DNA of 64,000 nt from Acidobacteriota bacterium (GCA_018268955.1 JAFDVO010000004.1:62001-126000), one strand, 5' to 3'; counted from the first letter of the stretch, positions 16,487-24,829 are shown. A program made the numbers and translations. Notes: a model not told the origin generated them from the letters alone.

Positions 16487-16881
16487 CGACGCGCCTTGCC
16501 CTTCGCGTGCCGCTCGATGAGCGCCTTCACACGCGCGAGTTCGTCGGCGCTGACCTCTTCGTGCCCGAGCAGGTCCATCACCAGTTCCTCACGTGATCCG
16601 CCAAAGAACCGCGACAGCACGTGAGACAACGCACCCTGGCGCGCCTGCTGCCGATCGATCAACGGGGAGTACACGAACGCGCGGCCATCCTTCTCGTGCG
16701 CGACGTACCCCTTCTGCTCCAGGATGCGCAGGATGGTCAGGACCGAGTTGTACGCAGGCTTCGGCGCAGCGGGCATGCGCTCGACAACCTCGCTCACCGT
16801 GGAGCCGGGGTGGTCCCACAGCACGTGCATGATGCGGTGCTCAGCCTCGGTAAGCGCACGGGATCGCGTGCGGCCAGCCAT
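16483..16881 (-). CDS. blaI: BlaI/MecI/CopY family transcriptional repressor
   Basis: A 132-residue winged-helix repressor: LTEAEHRIMHVLWDHPGSTVSEVVERM (11-37) is the family N-terminus and YNSVLTILRILEQKGYVAHEKDGRAFVYSP the recognition/wing region. The C-terminal helices mediate dimerisation. It is expected to bind the promoter region shared with the divergent metallo-beta-lactamase gene and to be inactivated by the coupled M56 peptidase. Its own promoter ends so close to the ATG that the message is probably leaderless (see promoter entry). No Cys-rich CopY metal site is visible, which argues against a copper-responsive CopY. Confidence 0.92.
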   Translation of the reverse strand: MAGRTRSRALTEAEHRIMHVLWDHPGSTVSEVVERMPAAPKPAYNSVLTILRILEQKGYVAHEKDGRAFVYSPLIDRQQARQGALSHVLSRFFGGSREELVMDLLGHEEVSADELARVKALIERHAKGKARR

Positions 16882-16887
16882 GCCCAG

Positions 16888-16916
16888 ACGATACGTTCGG
16901 CCCTCACCCGTGTCAA
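16888..16916 (-). promoter_or_regulatory. Sigma-70-type promoter of blaI, probably leaderless
   Basis: On the minus strand TTGACA (16916-16911) is followed after exactly 17 bases by TATCGT (16893-16888). The blaI ATG begins at 16881, only six bases past the -10 box, so transcription would start at or next to the start codon. Consensus and spacing are good; the start site itself is inferred. Confidence 0.7.
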
Positions 16917-16917
16917 C

Positions 16918-16927
16918 TAATTAATTA
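16918..16927. promoter_or_regulatory. Candidate BlaI operator: AT palindrome
   Basis: TAATTAATTA is a perfect ten-base palindrome in an otherwise GC-rich gap, abutting the -35 box of blaI and located between the two divergent genes. BlaI-type repressors bind short dyads over such promoters, so a repressor here could control both directions. Binding is inferred from position. Confidence 0.45.
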
Positions 16928-16984
16928 AGAGATAACGGGCATGCTCGCCGCCACCCCAGGCAGGTGCCATGCTACTGTCACGCC

Positions 16985-17857
16985 ATGCGCTCACGGCTCA
17001 CTCACATCGTCCTGGCGACCGTCGTCGCACTCGCATGGGTTGTCAGCGGCTCGGCGCAGGACACCAGTGAGTGGGTGCGGCCATTCCCCGCCTTTCGCCT
17101 GATTGGCAACATCTACTGGGTGGGCACCTACGATCTGTCGACCTATCTCGTCACGACACCGCAGGGTCACATCCTCATCAACACCGGGTTGGCGGACACG
17201 GTGCCTGAGATCCGCAAAGGGGTCGAGCAGCTCGGCTTCAGGATGTCGGACGTGAAGATCCTCACCGCGACACACGGCCACTACGACCATGTCGCCGGGA
17301 TGGCGGCGTTGAAGCGGATGACCGGCGCGCGCGTGCTCGTGAACGAACGCGACCGGCCGCTGCTCGAGACCGGCGGCAAGGCGGACTTCCGGTTCGGGAA
17401 CACACCGGGCGCCCTCTTCGACGCCGTCACGGTCGACGGCACCTTCAAGGATGGCGAGAGCATCTCCCTCGGGGGCACCACGCTCGTGGCACACCTGCAT
17501 GCCGGGCACACGAAGGGAGCAACCACCTTCACGACGACGGTCGTGGAGAACGGGAAGAGCTACCGTGTGGCGATTGCGAACATGGGTTCGATCAACCCCG
17601 GCGTGAAGATGACGGGAATGCCCGGCTATCCGGACATCGCGCAGGACTACGCCCGCACGTTCCTCGCGCAGAAGGACCTGCCCGTGGACGTCTTCTTCGC
17701 GTCGCACGCATCGCAGTTCCGCATGCACGACAAGTACAAACCCGGCGACCCGTACAACGCCGATCGGTTCGTCGACCCGAAGGGCTATCTCGCGGAGGTC
17801 CAGCGGCTCGAGAAGGCCTACCTCGATCAGGTCGCGCGTGAGCGCGCTCCCCGCTGA
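16985..17857 (+). CDS. Subclass B3 metallo-beta-lactamase
   Basis: A 290-residue secreted hydrolase from the ATG at 16985 (an in-frame ATG seven codons earlier is less likely). Signal peptide about 1-25, ending SGSAQ. All zinc ligands of subclass B3 are visible: HGHYDH (H97, H99, D101, H102), GHTKG (H175) and ASHASQF (H241), with GSIN at 201-204 where other classes carry a Cys ligand. The protein should open beta-lactams in the periplasm; its spectrum is unknown. Divergence from blaI and the M56 gene makes induced expression likely. Other B3-fold hydrolases such as lactonases exist, but the ligand set and gene context favour a true beta-lactamase. Confidence 0.85.
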   Translation: MRSRLTHIVLATVVALAWVVSGSAQDTSEWVRPFPAFRLIGNIYWVGTYDLSTYLVTTPQGHILINTGLADTVPEIRKGVEQLGFRMSDVKILTATHGHYDHVAGMAALKRMTGARVLVNERDRPLLETGGKADFRFGNTPGALFDAVTVDGTFKDGESISLGGTTLVAHLHAGHTKGATTFTTTVVENGKSYRVAIANMGSINPGVKMTGMPGYPDIAQDYARTFLAQKDLPVDVFFASHASQFRMHDKYKPGDPYNADRFVDPKGYLAEVQRLEKAYLDQVARERAPR

Positions 17858-17893
17858 TCGTCCGCGCCCGGGACATCACGCCACGACGCTGAC

Positions 17894-19453
17894 TCAGTCG
17901 AGCAGCTCGCCGCCGCACGTCACGATGGTGAGCCGTGGGCCTTCCTGCGATCGCGCGCATCCTGGCCAGCCACTCCCTCTGAATCGGGTCTGCACGAGCC
18001 AGACCAGATCGTCGCGGAGCTGTTCCAGAACAGGGACGAGCGAGACGTCGGGACTCGTGACAATGAGCGCCGTGATTCCCGGGTCGGGCCCCAGCCGCGC
18101 GCGCACGCGGTCGACCATCTCGCCCAGCGCACCGGGGCGGCGCAGCAGGGCGGGATCGACGCGGACCAGAAGATAGATCGGTCCCGACCGATGCCTCAGC
18201 GGATCGAGCACCTCGGACCCATTGCGGCCGTCCAGCCGCAATCGCCTGATCTCGACCTGTGACCGCTCCGCGATGGCACGCTCGAAGGGCCACGCGGCGA
18301 AATCGGGAAAGGCCACCACGGTCGGGTGCGCGGACCCGGTGACGACGTGAGCCGCTGCCTGGGGCCAGGCTTCAAGACCCTCCCACGGCCTGCCTGACAC
18401 CCACATCACCGTCCACGCGATCGCCAGGGCCGCCACCGAGGCATTGGCGAGGCGCCGCCACTTCGCCTCCGACGCGGAGGCGACCGCGATGCCGAACGCC
18501 ACGATGGCGAAGATGACGGCCGGCAGCAACGTTCGTGGCCACCAGACCGGCTGCCAGACCAGCGACGTCGCCGCGACACCGACGACGTAGGCAACCGCTG
18601 CGCCCAGCGGGGCGAGCCACTCCCGCTTGCGCGGCGCCGCCAACACCACGACGAGGGCACCGGCCGCGATCGTCGCGCCGACGATCACTCCAGGGAGGCC
18701 GACGTACGCGCCAGGGTTTGACGCCCCCGCCACCTCCGCGGTCGACCGCCACAACAGGTCCCAGCCCAGCGCCGGCATCCACCAGTCGTCCTGCACGTGC
18801 CGCAGCGCCAGAGGCGACCCGATGAGCACGAGTCCCCACGCGACCACGACGATGCCCATTCCCGTCCACGGCACGCGCGCGAACCGCTGATGTGTCGCGC
18901 CGATCAGGATGAACGCAGCGATGCTCGGAACCAGGAGAACGGCGACGTAGTGGCTCAGGCAGCCGAGCAACAGGATGCCGCAGAGCGCATATCGGTCACG
19001 TCGGTCCACGGCCTCAGGTTTCGCGTCCGCAATCCTCCATGCATAGGCACAGGCACAGACCGTCGTGAAACCCAGGAGCGCATACGCGCGGAGTTCCACG
19101 TCGTATCGCAGCAGGAAAGGTGATGTGGCCAGTAGAACACCCGCGTACGCAGCTGCGCGCCGCGAGGCCTGCCCCGCCCACGCCACACCCGTGAGGACCG
19201 TGGCCATGCCGAGCCCCATCGGCAGCAGCCGGAGCCAGGCCAGGTTGCTCGAGACGCGGCTCCACACCCCCAGCAACGCAGCAAACGCCGGCGGAGTGGT
19301 GTCGTGCACGACTGCAGACAGCCACCCGGCCAACGTCTGTGCCTGGAGCGCCTGCAGGGTGGCCGCCTCGTCGAGCCACGGGGCGCGCGCGACAGCGGGC
19401 AGGCCAAGCGCGAGGGTGGCGGCTGCACAGAGGCACGCGGTGAGGAGCGTCAC
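17894..19453 (-). CDS. GT39/ArnT-like membrane glycosyltransferase
   Basis: A 519-residue protein from a GTG at 19453; longer starts up to 19594 would run across the promoter of the divergent operon. It has about ten hydrophobic segments, and the first periplasmic loop holds APWLDEAAT, matching the acidic loop motif (DE) that lipid-linked-sugar glycosyltransferases of the GT39/GT83 (PMT/ArnT) group use for catalysis. RAYALLGF is another family landmark. The C-terminal about 150 residues are soluble. It probably transfers a sugar from a polyprenyl carrier in the periplasm, consistent with the glycosyltransferase/flippase operon across the promoter. The acceptor is unknown. Confidence 0.8.
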   Translation of the reverse strand: MTLLTACLCAAATLALGLPAVARAPWLDEAATLQALQAQTLAGWLSAVVHDTTPPAFAALLGVWSRVSSNLAWLRLLPMGLGMATVLTGVAWAGQASRRAAAYAGVLLATSPFLLRYDVELRAYALLGFTTVCACAYAWRIADAKPEAVDRRDRYALCGILLLGCLSHYVAVLLVPSIAAFILIGATHQRFARVPWTGMGIVVVAWGLVLIGSPLALRHVQDDWWMPALGWDLLWRSTAEVAGASNPGAYVGLPGVIVGATIAAGALVVVLAAPRKREWLAPLGAAVAYVVGVAATSLVWQPVWWPRTLLPAVIFAIVAFGIAVASASEAKWRRLANASVAALAIAWTVMWVSGRPWEGLEAWPQAAAHVVTGSAHPTVVAFPDFAAWPFERAIAERSQVEIRRLRLDGRNGSEVLDPLRHRSGPIYLLVRVDPALLRRPGALGEMVDRVRARLGPDPGITALIVTSPDVSLVPVLEQLRDDLVWLVQTRFRGSGWPGCARSQEGPRLTIVTCGGELLD

Positions 19454-19519
19454 CGTTCGATGCCGCTCCTGATCTGTTCCTCTCGACGCCGAAGGACAGT
19501 GTCTATCCAAAGGTCGAGC

Positions 19520-19525
19520 TATAAT
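19520..19525 (+). promoter_or_regulatory. Perfect TATAAT -10 box of the PqqD/kinase/flippase operon
   Basis: TATAAT lies 21 bases before the first usable start codon (GTG at 19546) of the operon, in the gap to the divergent glycosyltransferase. The -35 region is poor (CAGTGT at 17-base spacing), which suggests an activator or a weak promoter. Confidence 0.55.
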
Positions 19526-19545
19526 CGCATCTTCCACAACATCTG

Positions 19546-19977
19546 GTGCGCTCCCGTCGGTCGGCCATCGCGGGACATGAGTGCTGGTGCCCACGTTTGT
19601 CAGAGATCACGCTGAATCCCGATGTGGTCTGCAGCCCGCTGCCCGAAGGTGGTGTGCTGCTCGACCTCGATACGAAGCAGTACTTCGCGCTGAACCGTAC
19701 GGGCATGACCGTCTGGCAGCATCTCGAGGACGGCGGGTCGCTCGCGGGTCTGCGTGCGTCTCTCGGCGAAGCGGCCGCAGGCGACCTCGATGCGTTCGCC
19801 GCCTGCCTCATCGGCCACGGCCTGGCCACGCAGGCACCTGCGCGTGAACCCGGCGCCGTCCCGACGGCGCCTCCTGCGCAGGGACCCTGGGATGCACCGA
19901 CGGTGACGCCGCATGGACGTCCGCTGGCTCAGGTCATCCTCTCGCCGTTCGATCCCACGGTTCCGATTCCCGAGTAG
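19546..19977 (+). CDS. PqqD-like (RiPP recognition element) protein with Pro-rich tail
   Basis: A 143-residue protein from a GTG start; a TTG at 19597 (giving MSEITLNP) is an alternative. Residues 20-95 match PqqD: GGVLLDLDTKQYFALNRTG followed by VWQHLEDGGSLAGL. PqqD folds bind leader peptides of ribosomal peptides and hand them to modifying enzymes. A tail of about 45 residues follows, Pro-rich and ending near VPIPE; within it W115-D-A-P118-T-V120-T-P-H-G124 fits the spacing of the lasso leader motif YxxPxLxxxG with W for Y and V for L. First gene of a six-gene operon with an HPr-kinase-like protein, a B2-like/flippase fusion and a nucleotidyltransferase. PqqD homology is solid; a leader-like role for the tail is hypothesis. 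Confidence 0.8.
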   Translation: MRSRRSAIAGHECWCPRLSEITLNPDVVCSPLPEGGVLLDLDTKQYFALNRTGMTVWQHLEDGGSLAGLRASLGEAAAGDLDAFAACLIGHGLATQAPAREPGAVPTAPPAQGPWDAPTVTPHGRPLAQVILSPFDPTVPIPE

Positions 19978-19986
19978 CGATACGTC

Positions 19987-20985
19987 GTGCTCCTGACGCT
20001 GCCCTGGCTCTCGCTGGCTCTCCCCGACCTCACGTCGGCGATCGAGGAACAGATGCGTCGGGCCGCGGCGAAGTTCGCGGCCGGCGAGTCACGGACGGCC
20101 GTTCACCTCGGGGGCGAGTTGGCGTGCGACGATCGCGGAGCTCCCGACGCTGCCGAAGACGTGATGCGGCACGCGAACGTCTCCTTCCAGTTCGTCTCGG
20201 GCATCGAAACGGTCGATGAGGCACGCTATGCCACGCGCGATGGCTCCGTGGTCTGCGTCGACCACGCGGCCCGCCACGTCAGCTTCCGCCTGAACCGGGC
20301 CGTGTTCGATGCGCCGTACTCGACGTGGACCGACCTGTTCGCCGCGCCCCTCGCGGCCACCTGGCGCCATCACGGCTGCTTCCCGCTCCACGCGGCAGCC
20401 GTGGCATTCGACGATGGGACCTCCGTGATGGTGGTGGGCGCCTCCGGGTCTGGCAAGACGACGACGGCGCTCGCCCTTGTGACGGCGGGTGCGACGTGGC
20501 GGGCCGATGACAAGGTGCTGCTGCACCATGCCGGCGCCGGCCTGCTCGCAACCAGCCTCTACGCGAACACCAACCTGGCGCCCCAGACGATCGCCGCCCA
20601 TCCGCATCTCGGGTTTGCACTGGCCCGTCCACCGCTCAACGAGACCAATGAGAAGCGGGCCTGTCTGCTGAGGGAGTTGGGACAGCGGGTCGACCTCTCC
20701 CCTTTCGCGCCGTCCGCGCTGCTCTTCCCCATCCGCGTCACGCGGCACACCTCGTCATTCAGGCCGATCAGCACCATCGACGCGCTCCTCCGGCTTGCCG
20801 AGCAGAGCCCAACGAGCGGGGACCGGACGGTGATGAGGCGGCAGCATGAGCTCCTGGTGACGCTGGCGCGGCGTGCGCCCGCGTGGGAAATTGAAGCTGG
20901 CAGCGACGTCCTCATCGCACCGGGGTCGTTTGCACGGGCCCTCCGCGATGCCGTCAGCCATCACGCGGTGTCCGCGTCCGCATGA
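19987..20985 (+). CDS. HPr kinase-related protein
   Basis: A 332-residue P-loop protein of the HprK-related type. Seen: PLHAAAVAF (133-141), Walker A GASGSGKTT (151-159) and the ADDKVLL segment (173-179) carrying the acidic pair expected of the HprK catalytic region. No HPr protein or phosphotransferase gene is nearby. In lasso-peptide clusters such kinases phosphorylate the C-terminal residue of the peptide precursor; in other PqqD-containing loci their target is unknown. Starts nine bases after the PqqD stop. Its TGA overlaps the GT2 ATG by four bases. The substrate could be the PqqD tail, an unlinked peptide or a sugar-linked group; none is proven. Confidence 0.82.
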   Translation: MLLTLPWLSLALPDLTSAIEEQMRRAAAKFAAGESRTAVHLGGELACDDRGAPDAAEDVMRHANVSFQFVSGIETVDEARYATRDGSVVCVDHAARHVSFRLNRAVFDAPYSTWTDLFAAPLAATWRHHGCFPLHAAAVAFDDGTSVMVVGASGSGKTTTALALVTAGATWRADDKVLLHHAGAGLLATSLYANTNLAPQTIAAHPHLGFALARPPLNETNEKRACLLRELGQRVDLSPFAPSALLFPIRVTRHTSSFRPISTIDALLRLAEQSPTSGDRTVMRRQHELLVTLARRAPAWEIEAGSDVLIAPGSFARALRDAVSHHAVSASA

Positions 20986-21860
20986 GCCTGCTCTTCAGCG
21001 TCGTCATTCCGGTACTCGACATGGCGGACACGATCGGGCCGTGTCTCGACGGGCTCCTCGCCCAGAGCTTGCCGTCTTCGCGGTACGAGATCCTGGTCGT
21101 CGACAACGGGTCGACGGACGGCACCCCCGACGTGGTCAGCCGCTATCCGGTCCGCCTGCTGCATGAGCGCGCACCTGGCGCCTGCAACGCAAGGAATGCG
21201 GGCATCGCAGCGGCTCGGGGCGCATTCATCGCCTTCACCGACGCCGACTGCGTGCCTTCGCGTGGGTGGCTGGCCGCCTTTGCCCGCGCGGTCGCAGACG
21301 ATCAGTGTGATATCGCCGCCGGTTCGCTCGCGGTGCTCGATCCTGGCCAGTCGGTGCTCTCCCGCTACTCGGCAGCGCTGGGTCAGTACGACCCCGAGCG
21401 GACGCTCGCGCATCCAACGTTTCCGTACGCACCTACGGGCAACCTCTGCGTCCGGCGATCGCTGTTCGACGCCGTGGGGCCGTTCAGCCCGGCGTTCCCG
21501 ACCTACGATGCGGCCGAGTTCTTCTGGAGGCTGAAGCAGCGCGGACCGATTCGGGCGCGGGTCGAACGACGGGCACTGGTGTTCTACCGCACCCGCAATT
21601 CCGTGCGCGCGTTCGTGAAGCAGAACTTCGGGTACGGGCTCGGCGCGGGTCGCCTCCTGCGGCAGGCGGCCGGTCGGCATGTCGGAACGTCGCGCGCCGC
21701 GCTTCGCTCGTTTCACACGCGTGTGCGCGACGTACAGGCCATCGCGCAGTCGGATGCCGCCGGTTCGCTGCGACGCAGCGCCGCGTTCATCGGGCTTCAC
21801 CTGCTCCGCGAGACGGCCATTGCCACCGGGTTCATCGCGGCAACGCTCAGGGACGCCTGA
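20982..21860 (+). CDS. Family 2 glycosyltransferase
   Basis: A 292-residue GT-A fold enzyme. FSVVIPVLDMADTIGPCL (5-22) begins the nucleotide-sugar domain, VVDNGSTDGTPDVV (39-52) and FTDADC (metal-binding DxD-like site) follow, and GPFSPAFPTYDAAEFFWRL supplies the acceptor-side catalytic acid region. The last 80 residues are Arg/Ala-rich amphipathic helices that may contact the membrane. Cytosolic sugar transfer, most likely onto a lipid carrier given the flippase next door. Its start overlaps the kinase stop (ATGA); 18 bases separate it from the fusion gene. Confidence 0.88.
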   Translation: MSLLFSVVIPVLDMADTIGPCLDGLLAQSLPSSRYEILVVDNGSTDGTPDVVSRYPVRLLHERAPGACNARNAGIAAARGAFIAFTDADCVPSRGWLAAFARAVADDQCDIAAGSLAVLDPGQSVLSRYSAALGQYDPERTLAHPTFPYAPTGNLCVRRSLFDAVGPFSPAFPTYDAAEFFWRLKQRGPIRARVERRALVFYRTRNSVRAFVKQNFGYGLGAGRLLRQAAGRHVGTSRAALRSFHTRVRDVQAIAQSDAAGSLRRSAAFIGLHLLRETAIATGFIAATLRDA

Positions 21861-21878
21861 CAAACGGGTGCCACACTC

Positions 21879-23684
21879 GTGCCCCCGACAGCCCTCTCCC
21901 TGCTAACCCGGACGCGTCGACGCATCCGCACGTTCGACGAGGCGCTGCTGCTCGTCAGGGTCGCAGCCGTGATGGCGCTCCTGCCCTGGCTCATACGACT
22001 CGAGACCACCCGCATGCTGCGCTGGCTCGAGCGGATCGGGTCCATCGTGCGCGTCGGGATGCGCGCGTCGCCTGACGACGTCGTCCGGATGACGCGGTCG
22101 TGTGGCGGCCTCCACCGCTGGGCGTTCCAGGACAACTGCATCGCCCAGTCGCTGACGCTGTTCACCCTCCTCAACCGTCGCCCGAGGGAACTGGAGGTCG
22201 TGTTCGGCGTCGAGTCCCTTCCTGCCGTCGACGGCGTGCCCCGCCTCGGGCGTCGACACGTGTGGCTCGAGTCGAACGGCCGTCCGGTCTACGAACGCGA
22301 GGCGCTGGATCTCAGCCGATACGCGGTCCAGGCTCGGTACGGTGCGCTGTCCCGTGACGACGCGCCGGGAGCGGCATCGGTGATCGGAGCACTTAGCGTC
22401 TCCGGTGCGGCAAGTGGGCTGAACAGCATCGCCGCGGTTGCCCGGACGAAGATCGTCGCCACCGTGCTGGGGCCGGCCGGAGTGGCGGTGAGCGGCCAGG
22501 TGTCGCAGTCACTGCTGGCGTTGAACTGGCTTGCCACGTTCGGCACGGGCGCCGGAACAACCCGCTTTCTCGCGGAGGCGCTCGCGCAGGATGACGAGGA
22601 CGCTGCCGGAGGCGTCGTACGGAGCGCAGCCGTGTTGCTGGGGGGTACGTCTGTCGCACTAGCAGCCGCGGCGGTCGCCTTCGCACCACAGATGTCACGC
22701 GTGCTGTTCGGCTCACCCGGCCGCGAGTCGTGGGTGTTGTGGATCGCGGCGGCGATCCCTGCCGCCGCCGTGCTGAGCGTCTCGACATCGGTCCTGCGTG
22801 GCGCGGCGCAGCCAGAGCGCCTTGCCGCCGCGCAAGGGATCGGTGCGAGCCTTGCCGTCGGCGCCGCTGTCGCCCTCGTGCGGGGCGCGACCCTCGACGC
22901 GCTCGCCCCCTTGGCGCTCGTGATTACCACCATCCAGGCCACAGCCACGACGGTGGCGGCCTGGCCGCTGCTGCGCCGCTTCGCCTTGCACCGCGGCACC
23001 GGTCGCCACACCGGCCTCATGGGGCGCATTGCCGGGTACGGTCTCGCCAACGTCGTCATGGGGCTCGCGACGGCGGCGTCGACCCTCTACATCGGCCGCG
23101 CGTATCTCGCGTCCGGCGCCAGGACCGAGGCGGGACACATCGCGGCGCTGGCCTGGTTTGCGGAGCCGCTCGCCGGTGCCATCGTGTCCGGCTTCTATGC
23201 GTCGACGTTCCCGGCCTACTGCGCGACACACGGGGAACAGGCTCGCCGCGTGCTGTCGCGGGGCGTTCGAGCGCTGGTCGTGGTTGCGACCCCGCTGCTG
23301 CTCGCATCGTCGCTCCTCTCACGTCCGTTGCTCCACCTGCTGTTTGCGCCCGCCTTCGTGAGCCTCGCCCCGCTTGTGCGAGTGCAGGTGCTGGCGACGT
23401 ACGTGCGGTCCGCCAACGTCCTGCTCGGCGTTCCGCTGCTCGCACGCGGCTACGTCGTTCCGCTGACGCTGCTCCACCTGGCGTGGGCGACGCTTTCAGC
23501 CGCGGCTGCGACGCGGGGGCTTGGCGGACCGGGGAGCTACACGTATGCGCTGCTCGGCGCCGGTGCACTCCAGACGATCGCCCTGGTGCTCGGCCTGCGA
23601 GTCGTGCGAATTCCACTGACGAGAGGTGATCTCGCGTGGCTCGCGGCCGGTGCGGCGCTCCTGGCGGTGGTGGCGGTGGCGTGA
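21879..23684 (+). CDS. Fusion of lasso-B2-like transglutaminase domain with Wzx/MOP flippase
   Basis: A 601-residue single reading frame from a GTG. Residues about 15-155 match the lasso-peptide biosynthesis B2 / transglutaminase-like domain: DNCIAQSLTLFTLLNRR (catalytic Cys87), then FGVES and HVWLESNGRPVYE (His127); the usual acidic third residue is not certain. B2 proteins cut leader peptides. Residues about 165-600 are a polytopic MOP-superfamily flippase (ALSVSGAASGLNSIAAVARTKIVATVLGPAGV is the typical N-terminal helix region), which moves lipid-linked sugars across the inner membrane. The frame is continuous with no stop or obvious shift at the junction, and its TGA shares a base with the ATG of the GT4 gene. 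A protease-like domain fused to this transporter class is unusual. Confidence 0.8.
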   Translation: MPPTALSLLTRTRRRIRTFDEALLLVRVAAVMALLPWLIRLETTRMLRWLERIGSIVRVGMRASPDDVVRMTRSCGGLHRWAFQDNCIAQSLTLFTLLNRRPRELEVVFGVESLPAVDGVPRLGRRHVWLESNGRPVYEREALDLSRYAVQARYGALSRDDAPGAASVIGALSVSGAASGLNSIAAVARTKIVATVLGPAGVAVSGQVSQSLLALNWLATFGTGAGTTRFLAEALAQDDEDAAGGVVRSAAVLLGGTSVALAAAAVAFAPQMSRVLFGSPGRESWVLWIAAAIPAAAVLSVSTSVLRGAAQPERLAAAQGIGASLAVGAAVALVRGATLDALAPLALVITTIQATATTVAAWPLLRRFALHRGTGRHTGLMGRIAGYGLANVVMGLATAASTLYIGRAYLASGARTEAGHIAALAWFAEPLAGAIVSGFYASTFPAYCATHGEQARRVLSRGVRALVVVATPLLLASSLLSRPLLHLLFAPAFVSLAPLVRVQVLATYVRSANVLLGVPLLARGYVVPLTLLHLAWATLSAAAATRGLGGPGSYTYALLGAGALQTIALVLGLRVVRIPLTRGDLAWLAAGAALLAVVAVA

Positions 23685-24829
23685 TGCGCATCCTGCACGT
23701 GAACAACGTGCTTCCGGTGGAGCCGATGGACGGCGGGCGCATGCGCAAGCAGCAGCACCTCGACGCGCTGGCGGATCGGCATGAGGTCTGGGTGATCGGA
23801 CGCACGCCCGACGCGGACGCACGCGACGCACTCGCCAGAACGCATCCTGAGTGGACGCTGATCACGGTTCCCGAGGAGGAGGTGCCGGGGCGCAATCCGG
23901 TGGCCGCGGCGGTCCGCGATCTCGCCGCGCGCGTCGCGTTCGACCTCGTGTTCGTGTCCGGCTTCAGCCAATGGCCAGGCGAGCGCGCGTTCCGCGACAG
24001 CCTCGTCGTGCTCGACATCGACAGCGTCGATGCCACCGTCTTCCAGCGCATGCGCGATACCGACCGGGCCGCTGCCTCGTCGTTCGACATTGCGGCGACC
24101 GAGGCGCTGACGAGGACCGTGTGCCGCCGCGCCGACCTCGTGCTCACGTGCTCGGACGTGGACGCGGCGCAACTCCGTGCGCTCGCGCCCGACGCGAGGA
24201 TCGGCGTGGTCGCCAACGGGATCGATGCGAGATCATTTCGCGGCATGGGTGCCGTTCCGGACGGTCCACCGGTGGTCACGTTCACCGGGTTCCTGGCGTA
24301 CTGGCCGAATGCGGACGCCGCCACGTTCCTGATGGCGGAGATCCTCCCGCTGCTGCGCGCGCGCGTGCCGGAGGTTCGCGTGAGGCTCGTCGGTCGTGTA
24401 CCGCCCGAATCGGTCGTGACGCTCGCACGGCAGCATGGGGTCGAGTTGCACGCGGATGTCCCCGACATGCGTCCCTGGTTCGAGACGACTCATGTCCTCG
24501 TCGCGCCCATCCGCGCAGGGAGCGGCACACGGCTGAAGATCCTGGAGGCATTCGCCGCACGTCGGCCGGTCGTCTCGACCAGCATCGGCTGCGAAGGGCT
24601 GGACGTGCGCGACGGCGAGCACCTCCTTGTCGCCGACACCGCACCCGCCTTCGCCGACGCCGTCGCCCGGCTGCTCTCCGACCGGAACCATGCCGATCGG
24701 CTGGCCATGCAGGCGCACGACCTTCTGCTGGCGCGATACGAACGAAGCGCGCTGGCAGACCATCTTCGCGCGCTGATCGACACCCTTGGTCGCCGCCGCG
24801 CAGAACCGGGCGCCTCCGGGCGGACGTGA
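23684..24829 (+). CDS. Family 4 (GT-B) glycosyltransferase
   Basis: A 381-residue GT-B enzyme from the ATG at 23684 (TGATG overlap with the flippase fusion). N-terminal Rossmann half begins MRILHVNNVLPVEPMDGGRMRK; the C-terminal donor-binding half has VVTFTGFLAYWPNADA and APIRAGSGTRLKILEAFAARRPVVST, with the conserved E of the EX7E-like region. It is retaining and probably transfers a sugar from a nucleotide donor in the cytosol. Followed after two bases by the nucleotidyltransferase gene, so it is inside the same operon. Confidence 0.88.
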   Translation: MRILHVNNVLPVEPMDGGRMRKQQHLDALADRHEVWVIGRTPDADARDALARTHPEWTLITVPEEEVPGRNPVAAAVRDLAARVAFDLVFVSGFSQWPGERAFRDSLVVLDIDSVDATVFQRMRDTDRAAASSFDIAATEALTRTVCRRADLVLTCSDVDAAQLRALAPDARIGVVANGIDARSFRGMGAVPDGPPVVTFTGFLAYWPNADAATFLMAEILPLLRARVPEVRVRLVGRVPPESVVTLARQHGVELHADVPDMRPWFETTHVLVAPIRAGSGTRLKILEAFAARRPVVSTSIGCEGLDVRDGEHLLVADTAPAFADAVARLLSDRNHADRLAMQAHDLLLARYERSALADHLRALIDTLGRRRAEPGASGRT

